Shown: positions 37,593-46,900 of the stretch, piece by piece
Layout: each line of letters opens with the position of its first letter
Numbering within the stretch: position 1 is the first letter of the stretch
Source of the DNA: Clostridium hydrogeniformans DSM 21757
GTDB taxonomy: Bacteria; Bacillota; Clostridia; Clostridiales; Clostridiaceae
DNA: 64,000 bases
Direction: 5' to 3'
Assembly: GCF_000686705.1 (NCBI RefSeq)
Contig: NZ_JMLJ01000014.1
Span: 62,001 to 126,000, forward strand
Made by a program: the position numbers and the translations under genes
Notes under the pieces: generated by a model
Databases searched by the model: none
What the model saw: only the letters and a program-made list of their open reading frames with translations
Told to the model about the DNA's origin: nothing

Positions 37593-37879
37593 GAAGATGA
37601 AACAGTATTTAAGCTTTACAATCTTTATATTGGTCTTTAAAAGTATATATTGGGAATTGTAAAGTTTCTTAATAAACTTATTATTTCCTAATTAAATTTA
37701 TATATAATATAACTAGACATAAAGGTTTTAGGTCAAGGTGTTAAAATTAAGTAATTAATAATTTTAAATAGGATTTAATTAATATCAATAGATAATAAAT
37801 ATAAGTAGGAGAAAGTTATAAAAAGTTTAGGTTTTAAATCCTATAAAAAGTATTATAAACTTTCAACTATTAGATAAAA

Positions 37880-38006
37880 TAAAGACTTATGCATAATGTA
37901 TGAGAACACATTATACATAAGTCTTACTATTTAATGCAAAGCCAGATGATAAACATCGGTTGTTGACTATGCAGCAGAGAATCTGCCAGTTACTCCCTTA
38001 TGTGTT
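37880..38006 (-). ncRNA. yybP-ykoY manganese riboswitch with terminator
   Basis: Read on the minus strand, the leader contains AAGGGAGTAAC, then TGCATAGTCAACAACCGATG and CATCTGGCTTTGCA. These match the yybP-ykoY pattern (GGGGAGTAGC ... GTCAACA ... GTGGC). A terminator follows: 37925-37908 pairs with 37899-37882, with a G-U pair only in minus-strand RNA, then TTTATTTT. Mn binding would favour read-through into the ATPase. About 370 bases of leader remain before the start codon. Confidence 0.8.
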
Positions 38007-38079
38007 GTAAAAAAATGCTATTTACAATATTATACATGATTTCCTTAAATATAGTCAATGATTTAAAAGATGATTAATA

Positions 38080-38604
38080 TTAAAAACTATAGAGAATTAC
38101 TCCAAGTAAGGCAGCTATAACTATAACTAATATTGGGTGTATCTTGGTCTTAAAACTTATTAAAGCAATAATAACTGCAATTAATATTCCTTTGAAATCT
38201 ACAAAGGCTTCTTTAGCTAAGGAGATAAAAGCAGAAATTATAAGTCCTATTAGTGCAGGTTTCATACCAGTTAATACAGATTTTAATATTATAGAATCTT
38301 TGAATTTTATAACATAGTGGGTAGCTATTGACACAATTATAAAAGAAAAGAAAACTACACCAAGGGTAGCAAATATACTTCCCATAACTCCTGCAATTTT
38401 ATATCCCACAAAGGTAGCGGAATTAATAGCTATTGGACCAGGAGTCATTTGAGATATTCCTATTATATCTATAAACTCAGAATAGGTAATCCATCCATTG
38501 GAGGTAACGATTTCTCTTTCAATCATTGGAAGCATTGCATAACCTCCACCAAAGCTAAACATTCCTATTTTTAAGAAGGTTAAGAATAATTTTATTAATA
38601 TCAA
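38080..38604 (-). CDS. Chromate transporter family half-subunit (ChrA, second of pair)
   Basis: A 174-residue membrane protein of the CHR family. It starts with LFLTFLKIGMFSFGGGYAML followed by PMIEREIV, then SQMTPGPIAINSATFVGYKI, the usual half-domain motifs. Short CHR proteins act as pairs with opposite topology. The partner gene ends two bases upstream in transcription order. Chromate efflux is known for long ChrA; the natural substrate of Clostridium pairs is unproved. Confidence 0.9.
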   Translation of the reverse strand: MILIKLFLTFLKIGMFSFGGGYAMLPMIEREIVTSNGWITYSEFIDIIGISQMTPGPIAINSATFVGYKIAGVMGSIFATLGVVFFSFIIVSIATHYVIKFKDSIILKSVLTGMKPALIGLIISAFISLAKEAFVDFKGILIAVIIALISFKTKIHPILVIVIAALLGVILYSF

Positions 38605-38606
38605 AG

Positions 38607-39143
38607 CTATTTCACCTTCTTCCTTAAGAATATAGCTCCATATAAAGCGGAAGCTACAATAATTATAAGTGGATGAACTTTAAAGAATGATATAAGTACT
38701 ATGGTTAGTATAAGAATTATTCCATTTATTATATTTCTATCTACAGATTTTGATAGGCTTTTAACAGCTATTAGAACTAGAATAGGTACTGCAGCGGTTA
38801 TTCCCTTAAATCCTCTATCAATCCATAAATTATTTCTAAAATTCATAAAAAATGTAGCAACTAAAATTATTATAAAAAAGGATGGTAGAATAGAGCCTAA
38901 AAGAGCCGCTATTGCTCCTATAAAACCACCTATTTTATACCCTATAAATATGGAACTATTTACAGCTAAAGCTCCAGGGAAACTTTGGCTTATGGCAATA
39001 ATATCACTAAACTCTTCTTTACTTATCCATTGTTTTGATCTTACAACTTCTTCCTCAATCAAAGGAATCATTGCATAACCTCCACCAAAGGTAAAAGCAC
39101 CAATTTTAAAGAAACTAAAAAACATAGTAAAAATCTTATTCAT
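38607..39143 (-). CDS. Chromate transporter family half-subunit (ChrA, first of pair)
   Basis: A 178-residue partner with the same motifs: FKIGAFTFGGGYAMIPLIEE, then SQSFPGALAVNSSIFIGYKI, and about six hydrophobic segments. It is homologous to the next gene, so the pair probably arose by duplication. Its ATG follows GGAGGGG on the minus strand. The two genes form one transcript running away from YaaR. Confidence 0.9.
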   Translation of the reverse strand: MNKIFTMFFSFFKIGAFTFGGGYAMIPLIEEEVVRSKQWISKEEFSDIIAISQSFPGALAVNSSIFIGYKIGGFIGAIAALLGSILPSFFIIILVATFFMNFRNNLWIDRGFKGITAAVPILVLIAVKSLSKSVDRNIINGIILILTIVLISFFKVHPLIIIVASALYGAIFLRKKVK

Positions 39144-39317
39144 TTTACCCCTCCTATAGCCTTTATTATAAATAGAACTTAAAACAATTTCAAATTAATC
39201 GAATATTATAATAAGAGTATTTATAGTTTTTTTCATAATATACTTAAAGTAGAATACTTTTTAGGGTATAATAAGAGATAATTATTAATCCACTATAAGC
39301 TAAAAGGGGAGAAGGGT

Positions 39318-39740
39318 ATGGAAATTTCAAGAGTTAGAAAGGGGTCTTCCTTAACCTCAGAAAGAAAAAAGGTAGATCTAAAAAAAGATTTTTCCCAAAG
39401 TTTTAATTTTGCTAAGGAAAGAAAGAGTGAAGAAGAATTAAAGAAAATGCTAGAAGATATAAATAAAAGAGGTAATAGGCTTGCCATTACTAAGTGTTTT
39501 GCAGATGTTAGGGTTTACAAAAACCTAATTAGAGATTATTTAAAAACAGTTTTAAATCATATGTATTCAATAAAAAAGGATATAAGCTTTTGGCAAACTC
39601 AATATTTTGTTACAGTAGATATTATAGACCAAAAACTAGAAGAGCTTACTAATATGATAATGGAAGGTGAAAAAGAAAACATTTCTGTAGCATCTACCAT
39701 AGATGAGATTCAAGGTCTTATAGTAGATATATATAAGTAA
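39318..39740 (+). CDS. YaaR family protein (DUF327)
   Basis: A 140-residue soluble, mostly helical protein. The N-terminus is disordered and basic; the core has EELKKMLEDINKRGNRLA, VRVYKNLIRDYLKTVLNHMY and the C-terminal TIDEIQGLIVDIYK, matching DUF327/YaaR. Bacillus YaaR has no firmly established role. The start ATG 39318 follows GGGGAG. A small hairpin (39756-39777) then TTTT may end the transcript. Confidence 0.82.
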   Translation: MEISRVRKGSSLTSERKKVDLKKDFSQSFNFAKERKSEEELKKMLEDINKRGNRLAITKCFADVRVYKNLIRDYLKTVLNHMYSIKKDISFWQTQYFVTVDIIDQKLEELTNMIMEGEKENISVASTIDEIQGLIVDIYK

Positions 39741-39821
39741 AAAGTAGACTTATACAAAATGTTATGTTAAACATTTTTATAGACATTAAATAAATTACTT
39801 TTTATATATAAACTTCTCTAT

Positions 39822-39904
39822 TATAGTTAGTTGTGATATTAAAAATGTATTAGATTTAGCTAAAACTTATTGATTCATAAAGAAGAGGAATGTAAATTAT
39901 TTTA
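39822..39904 (-). repeat. 84-nt conserved intergenic element, copy 3 (inverted, diverged)
   Basis: Read on the minus strand this aligns without gaps to the elements at 34533 and 55032, matching the latter at about three quarters of positions. The AATAAGTTT and AATCTAAT core and TTTTAATAT are kept. In the AGtTTC/GAAtCT hairpin the C-G pair becomes T-A, a compensatory change; the outer stem is not kept. Confidence 0.6.
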
Positions 39905-39937
39905 TAAAATAAAAAAATATATATTAATACATATAAG

Positions 39938-39995
39938 AAAATAGGTTTTACCATTAACAACTTTTAAAGTCTTAATGGTAAAACCTATTTTAATA
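39938..39995. terminator. Bidirectional terminator between YaaR and nadE
   Basis: A perfect 19-bp stem (39938-39956 / 39972-39990) with A/T runs on both sides lies just after the nadE stop. Confidence 0.85.
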
Positions 39996-40020
39996 TAATA
40001 CTTAACAAAAATTATTTAAA

Positions 40021-41928
40021 TTAGTCTAAGAAACTCCCATAACTAGCATCTGACGGCATTCTAAGATCTCCTCTTGGAGAAAGACTTATAGAACCGACCT
40101 TAGGACCATCAGGAAGAGTAGAGCGTTTAAATTGTTGAGTGAAAAATCTTTTAATAAATAGATTAAGCCATTTTTCTAAAATCTCTTCAGGATAATCTCC
40201 TTTAAATGCTTCCTTTGAAAGGAAAAGAAGTTTTTCATAAGAAGCTCCTTGTTTTATAAAGTGATATAGGAAAAAGTCATGAATCTCATAAGGTCCAACT
40301 ATATCCTCAGTTTTTTGAGATATTTCACCATTTTTATCCTTTGGAAGAAGTTCAGGGCTTACAGGGGTTTCTAATATGTCTGTAAGAATCTTTGATATTC
40401 TATCCTGAGCCTCTTGTTCTGCCACATATCCCACGAGGTATTTAACAAGGGTTTTTGGAATAGAAGAGTTTACAGAATACATAGACATATGATCTCCATT
40501 AAAGGTACACCAACCTAATGCAAGTTCAGATAAATCCCCAGTTCCTATTAATAATCCACCTTCCTTATTAGCTAGATCCATAAGGATTTGAGTTCTTTCT
40601 CTAGCCTGAACATTTTCATAGGTCACATCATGTTTCTCTACAGGATGATTTATATCTTTAAAATGTTGTAGACAGGCAGCTACAATATTTATCTCCCTAA
40701 AGTTAGTATTAAGCTCCTTGCAAAGGGATACAGAGTTATTATAGGTTCTATCTGTAGTTCCAAAGCCTGGCATAGTTATAGTTACTATGTTTTCTCTAGG
40801 TATATTTAGCATGTCAAAAGTTTTTACTATAACAAGGAGAGCAAGGGTTGAATCTAAGCCACCAGATATACCTATAACAGCCTTTTTAATATTAGTATGT
40901 TCTAAGCGTTTTGCTAAGGCAGAGGTTTGAATATTAAAGATTTCCTTGCATCTAACTTCTCTTTCCTTAGGGTTATTAGGTACAAAAGGATGTTTATCTA
41001 TATACCTATCAAAAATGCCATAGTCATTAAACTTAAACTTAAATTTAACTTCCATAGGTTTTAAACATGAATTTTTTAAACTATCCCTAAAGCTTATATT
41101 TTTGTTTCTTTCTGCATTAAGTCTATCGATATCTATTATTGATGAAATAACTTGATTTTCTCTTTGGAATCTTTCATTTTCTTTTAATGTAGTTCCATTC
41201 TCTGATATTCTTAAATCACCACTAAAAAGTAAGTCAGTGGAAGACTCGTGAACTCCAGAAGAGGCATATATATAAGAACTCATAGTTCTTGCACTTTGAT
41301 TTTCTATAAGGCTTTTTCTATAAGAGTTTTTGCTAACAAGTTCATTAGACGCAGAAAGGTTTCCTATAATGTTAGCCCCCATTAAAGAAAGGTATGAACT
41401 TGGAGGAATTGTAACCCAAAGATCCTCACAGATTTCAAAACCTAATTTTACATTTCCAGATGAGAAAATAAGATTTGTTCCAAAGGGAATATCCTCTTGA
41501 AAATCTAGGGTAATTAGTTCCTCTTTTATATTTAACCCCTCAGTAAACCATCTTTTTTCATAAAACTCACTATAATTTGGAATATAACTTTTAGGTACAA
41601 TACCAAGAATTTCGCCATTAAATATTATATAAGCACAGTTGTATAAACAATAGTTATGTAAAAGAGGAGCTCCCATTGCTATAATCATATCTAAGGACTT
41701 TGAATATTCACATATTTCCTCTAGTGACTTATAGCTTTTATTTATAAGAGTACTTTGCATAAATAAATCCCCACAAGTATAAGATGTTGTAGCAAGCTCT
41801 GGGAATACAAGAACTTTTATATTATCTTCGTGTCCTTTATCTATACATATCTTTATATTTCTAATATTTTCCTCTATATTTGCTACTTTAGTAACAGGAC
41901 AAGCAGCCCCGACTCTAATAAAATTCAT
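40021..41928 (-). CDS. nadE: Glutamine-dependent NAD+ synthetase
   Basis: A 635-residue two-domain enzyme. The N-terminal nitrilase-type glutaminase (about 1-280) has Glu in VFPELATTSYT, Lys in GIVPKSYIPNYSEFYEKRWF and nucleophile Cys in FEICEDLW. The C-terminal amidating domain has the ATP loop GISGGLDSTLA near residue 355 and GTGDLSELALGW. It converts deamido-NAD to NAD with glutamine nitrogen. In-frame starts at GTG 41937 and ATG 41934 overlap the ribosome site GGAG; ATG 41928 is eight bases after it and begins NFIRVGAACP as in relatives. Confidence 0.94.
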   Translation of the reverse strand: MNFIRVGAACPVTKVANIEENIRNIKICIDKGHEDNIKVLVFPELATTSYTCGDLFMQSTLINKSYKSLEEICEYSKSLDMIIAMGAPLLHNYCLYNCAYIIFNGEILGIVPKSYIPNYSEFYEKRWFTEGLNIKEELITLDFQEDIPFGTNLIFSSGNVKLGFEICEDLWVTIPPSSYLSLMGANIIGNLSASNELVSKNSYRKSLIENQSARTMSSYIYASSGVHESSTDLLFSGDLRISENGTTLKENERFQRENQVISSIIDIDRLNAERNKNISFRDSLKNSCLKPMEVKFKFKFNDYGIFDRYIDKHPFVPNNPKEREVRCKEIFNIQTSALAKRLEHTNIKKAVIGISGGLDSTLALLVIVKTFDMLNIPRENIVTITMPGFGTTDRTYNNSVSLCKELNTNFREINIVAACLQHFKDINHPVEKHDVTYENVQARERTQILMDLANKEGGLLIGTGDLSELALGWCTFNGDHMSMYSVNSSIPKTLVKYLVGYVAEQEAQDRISKILTDILETPVSPELLPKDKNGEISQKTEDIVGPYEIHDFFLYHFIKQGASYEKLLFLSKEAFKGDYPEEILEKWLNLFIKRFFTQQFKRSTLPDGPKVGSISLSPRGDLRMPSDASYGSFLD

Positions 41929-42202
41929 AGTCATCACTCCATAAAAATAATATAGTATTATATATTTTGTCTATATATTCATATTATCATGTATTATCTT
42001 ACAATATCAATATATGGGTATATAAGCATTATACATGATTAAATTAAAATCATAAGAAGTTTTATACATATTCATATTAATATTATTTTAATAAAAGTAT
42101 AACATTACAATCTTCATATATATTATATGTTATATATTATGGACAAAATGGTAATATTTACTGTAAAATCATATTAAATATATGTTATAAGGGGAGTTAT
42201 AA

Positions 42203-43306
42203 GTGAAGATAGATGTGAAAAGGGAAGAACTCTGTAGAGCTATAAGTATAGTACAAAGAGGAGTTAATACTAATAGTAATTTTTCTATACTTAATGGAAT
42301 TTTGATTGAAACTATAAATGGAAGGTTAAAATTAGTAGGAAGCAACTTAGACCTAAGAATAGAAATTATTATTAATTGTAATGTAATAGAAGAGGGGTCT
42401 AGGGTTGTTGAAAGCAAGTTATTAGGAGGTATAGTAAGAAGTTTATATGATGATAATGTTCAAATATGTTCAGAAGGAAATAGCTTGAAAATATTATCTG
42501 GAAAATCTTTTTTTAATATTAATAGTAAAGAATCCTCTGAGTATCCTATGTTACCTATAGAGAAAGAGAATAATAGTATAGAAATAGGTTCCGAAGTCTT
42601 TAAAAATATGATAAAACAGACAGTTTTTGCCACTGCACAAGGAGACATTACACCAATATTATCAGGAGCTCTATTAGAAGTTCTAGATAATCAAATTTCT
42701 TTGATATCCTTAGATAGATATAGACTAGCTGTAAAAAGGGAAAGAATAGAAGGTGAGAATAGTAAAAATGTTATTATACCAGCTAAAACATTAAATGAGT
42801 TAAGTAAAATAATAGATATAGAAAGTGAAGTTATAAAAATTTTCTTTTCTAAAAATTACATTAAGTTTAATATAGGAGAGATAGTTGTTACATCTATATT
42901 ATTAGAGGGAGAATATGTTGATTATAACAAGTTTTTAGATAATGATTTTAATTCTAAGATAACTCTTAATAAAAAATTATTTCAAGATAGTATTGAAAGA
43001 GCTATCTTATTAAATAAAGATCAAGGGGCTAGTTTAGTTACTTTAGAAATTAAAGATGAAAACATGATAATTAAATCTGAATCGCAAGTAGGAAACTTTG
43101 AGGATATATTAAACATAGAGCTTCAAGGAAGTTATTTATTAATAGGATTTAATGCTAAATATTTACTAGAGGGATTAAAGGTCATAGATAGTGAGAATAT
43201 AAATATATATTTTACGAGCAAAGTAGGTCCATGCATTATTAAACCAGAAAATGATTATACATACACATATTTAGTATTACCCACTAGGAGTGTAAGGAAT
43301 AGTTAG
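42203..43306 (+). CDS. DNA polymerase III beta clamp-like protein (DnaN paralogue)
   Basis: A 367-residue protein with the three-domain sliding-clamp pattern. It begins KIDVKREELCRAISIVQRGV and has ILNGILIETINGRLKLVGSN, SLDRYRLAVKRERI and the C-terminal YTYLVLPTRSVRNS. The canonical clamp gives PILEGIL, DGYRLA and YLVLPVR at these places, so several highly kept residues differ and a tail follows the last strand. It is not next to dnaA, recF or gyrB, where the main dnaN usually lies. It is therefore likely a second clamp. The start is GTG 42203 after AAGGGGAG. Confidence 0.8.
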   Translation: MKIDVKREELCRAISIVQRGVNTNSNFSILNGILIETINGRLKLVGSNLDLRIEIIINCNVIEEGSRVVESKLLGGIVRSLYDDNVQICSEGNSLKILSGKSFFNINSKESSEYPMLPIEKENNSIEIGSEVFKNMIKQTVFATAQGDITPILSGALLEVLDNQISLISLDRYRLAVKRERIEGENSKNVIIPAKTLNELSKIIDIESEVIKIFFSKNYIKFNIGEIVVTSILLEGEYVDYNKFLDNDFNSKITLNKKLFQDSIERAILLNKDQGASLVTLEIKDENMIIKSESQVGNFEDILNIELQGSYLLIGFNAKYLLEGLKVIDSENINIYFTSKVGPCIIKPENDYTYTYLVLPTRSVRNS

Positions 43307-43552
43307 TGTAAAGGTAATTTAGATACTACTTTTTAGACTATTATTTTAGATTTATGTTCTAATATATTGTTGATAATATTTATATATTATTATTTATGTT
43401 TTTTTATTATAAGGCTAATAGCATATTGGATATAATTAATATACATGGTAAAATTAATAATAAACATAGGACAATATATATAAAGAACAGACCTTATAAA
43501 GTATTACATAAAAATAACAAAAGTTAAGATGAATATGAATAAATATGTTTTT

Positions 43553-43590
43553 AATAAAAGGTTGCTCTTTAGCAACCTTTTATTTTTTAT
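43553..43590 (+). terminator. Terminator of the DnaN paralogue
   Basis: A perfect 14-bp stem (43553-43566 / 43571-43584) with loop CTTT and T-run, about 250 bases after the stop codon. Confidence 0.82.
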
Positions 43591-43717
43591 GATTTATTAA
43601 AAATGTTATTTGAATAAAAATGGAGTATTAGAATAATAACATATATGAACAAAAAAACGTGAAATGATAATAATATTCGTATAAAATATTCTTTAATAGA
43701 AAAAAATATAAAAAATG

Positions 43718-43746
43718 TTGACTTTCATCTAAGGTAATGATAAATT
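43718..43746 (+). promoter_or_regulatory. Promoter of the purine cluster
   Basis: TTGACT (43718-43723), a 17-base spacer and TAAATT (43741-43746) form a good sigma-A-type promoter about 200 bases before purL. Confidence 0.65.
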
Positions 43747-43755
43747 ATAAGTAAA

Positions 43756-43799
43756 TTATACGAACAATAAACCCTAAGTGACAATAAATGTTCGATTGA
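43756..43799 (+). promoter_or_regulatory. PurR box pair
   Basis: Inverted sequences ATACGAACAATA (CGAAC at 43761-43765) and AATGTTCGATT (GTTCG at 43790-43794) match the Bacillus-type PurBox pair, with 24 bases between the CGAAC and GTTCG cores, close to the usual spacing. They lie just downstream of the promoter, placing the purine cluster under likely PurR control. I saw no purine riboswitch here. Confidence 0.7.
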
Positions 43800-43943
43800 A
43801 TCTTTGGAGGATAAAGGAAGATATTAAGTTTTTTATTCTTAAAATATATAGTTTTTATTAAGGATAGTAATAAAATTTAGGGGTTTAATATTTTAAGCTT
43901 ATTTAATTATCTTTATAGATTAATATTTAGGAGGATGGCTACT

Positions 43944-46900
43944 ATGAATAAGATACTTTATGTAGAGAAAATGCCAGGATTTAATATAGAGGGAGAAAAG
44001 TTAAAGGAAGATATAGGGGAAAACCTCAATATAAAATTAGATGAGATTAGAATAATAAACAGATATGTAATATCTAACTTAAGTTCTAATATTGTGGAAT
44101 TATCAAAGTATACAATTTTTGCTGAAAAAACTGTGGACAATCTTTATGAGAATGAAATAAATTTAGATGGATATAAAGCCTTTGTGGTGGAGTATCTAAA
44201 GGGACAATATGATCAAAGAGCAGATGCTGCTATGCAGTGTATAGAGCTTCTAACCATGGGAGAGGAATGTAATGTTTCTTGTAGCAGAATAATTGCAATG
44301 AAAAATATAGGATTAGATGATTTAGAAAAAATAAAAGAATATTATATAAATCCAGTAGATTCAAAGGAAGGCTCCTTAAGCCTATTAGAGGAAAAAGAAG
44401 AAGGATTTAAAACAGAAGATATAGGGGTTATAAAGAATTTTATAACTATGAGAGAAGAACAGCTATTAGATTTTCATAAAAGCCTTTCCCTTGCTATGAC
44501 CTTAGAGGACTTAAAACTTTGCAAGGAATATTTTAAAAAAGAGAATAGAAATCCAACCTTAACAGAAATAAAGGTAATAGATACCTATTGGTCAGATCAT
44601 TGTAGACATACAACCTTTTTCACATCTATAAAAAACATAGAAATAGAAGAGGGCTCTTTAAGTAAACCAATAAAAATTGGATTAAAAGAATATGAAGAGT
44701 CTAGAAACTTTATTTATAAAGAAAATCATAAAGATATAACCCTTATGGATATAGCAACTATAGCGGCTAAAGAGCTAAAGAATAAGGGGATACTTAAAAA
44801 CTTAGATGAAAGTGATGAAATAAATGCATGTACAATAAAAGCTAATATAGAGACAGATAAGGGAGTAGAAGAGTATTTAATATTATTTAAAAATGAAACC
44901 CATAATCATCCTACAGAGATAGAACCTTTTGGGGGAGCAGCTACTTGCCTGGGAGGGGCAATAAGAGATCCGCTATCTGGCCGTGGATACGTGTATCAAG
45001 CCATGAGGATAACAGGCAGTGGAGATCCAAGGGTAACTGTTGAGAAAACCTTAAAAGGAAAGCTTCCTCAAAGTGTTATAACTAAGGGAGCTGCAAAGGG
45101 ATATTCTTCTTATGGAAATCAAATAGGAGTGGCTACAGGATTTGTAGATGAAATATATCATGAAGGTTTTGTAGCAAAGAGAATGGAAATAGGGGCAGTA
45201 ATAGGAGCAGTACCTAGGGAAAATGTTAAAAGAGAAGTTCCTAGTAATGGAGATGTAATAATCCTTATAGGAGGAAGAACTGGAAGAGATGGATGTGGAG
45301 GTGCCACAGGATCATCTAAAGGACATAGTGAAAACTCCATAGAAAAGTCAGGAGCAGAGGTACAAAAAGGAAATGCTCCTACAGAAAGAAAGCTTCAAAG
45401 ATTCTTTAGAAATAAAATAGCCTCTAAAATAATAAAGAGATGTAACGACTTTGGAGCTGGAGGAGTGTCAGTTGCCATAGGAGAGTTAGCAGATGGGGTA
45501 GATATATATTTAGATTTAGTACCTAAAAAATATAAGGGATTAAATGGCCTTGAAATTGCAATATCTGAATCTCAAGAGAGAATGGCAGTGGTGGTGGATA
45601 ATAAAGATTATGAAAAGTTTATATCCTTAGCTTTAGAGGAAAATCTAGAAGCTACAAAGGTAGGAGAGGTAACTGATTTAAATAGAGTAAGAATGTTCTT
45701 TGAGGAAGATACCATTGTAGACATAGATAGAGAGTTTTTAAATACTAATGGAGCTAAAATATATAGGGAAGCTTTTATTAAAGCTCCTAAGGAAGAGGAA
45801 AATTATTTTACCATAAATAGATATAATGGAGATTTTAAAGACAGCTTAAAAAGTTTATTAAGTGATATAAACATATGCGCCAAGAAAGGATTGGTGGAAA
45901 ACTTTGATTCTACCATAGGAAGTAATACAGTTCTAATGCCTTTTGGTGGAGAATATCAGTTAACGCCTATAGAAGGTATGGCAGGGAAAATACCTGTATT
46001 TAAAGGAGAAAGTAAGGATGCAAGTTTAATGACCTTTGGATATAACCCTTATATAAGTAGCTTTAGTCCTTTCCATGGGGGAATATATGCTGTAGTTGAA
46101 AGTGTTACAAGAATAGTTGCTATGGGAGGAAAGTATTCAAATATTTATCTAACCTTCCAAGAGTATTTTGAAAAATTAGGAGAAGATAAAGAAAAATGGG
46201 GTAAACCTTTAAGTGCTCTTCTTGGGGCTTTATATGCTCAGAAAAAGTTAAGTATTGCTGCCATAGGAGGAAAGGATTCCATGTCAGGAACCTTTGAAAA
46301 CTTAAATGTACCACCTACCCTGGTGTCTTTCGCTATGGCTATAGAGAAATCAAAGAATATAATAAGTCCAGAGCTTAAAAGAAGTAATACACTTATTGTA
46401 AGCCTACAGGTGAAAAAGGATAACATGGGAATTATAGATTTTAATGACTTTATAAATATGTTAAATAAGGCATCAAATCTTATAGAGAATAAAAACATTC
46501 TAAGTGCATTTGCTGTAAGGCATGGGGGATTAATAGAAGGAATATGTAAGATGTCCTTTGGTAATAAAATAGGAGTTATATTAGATGAGGAAATAAAAGA
46601 GGAAGAACTATTTAAAGAAGGATACGGCTCTATATTAGTAGAGATAGATAAAGAAGATTTAGGGTTATTAGAGGGTATAAATTATAAAATAATAGGAAGT
46701 ACGACTAAGGAAGAGGTAATTATATATAAGGAAAACCATATGAGTTTAAATGAACTTATTAATTTATGGATAAGTCCCTTGGAAGAAGTATTTCCTCTAA
46801 AAGATAAAAGAAGTAAAGAAGTATCTAACAATGAAATAATTAATGAAAATATATCTAATAACAAAATAAAAAGTTATTCCATATCTATAAAGAAACCTAA

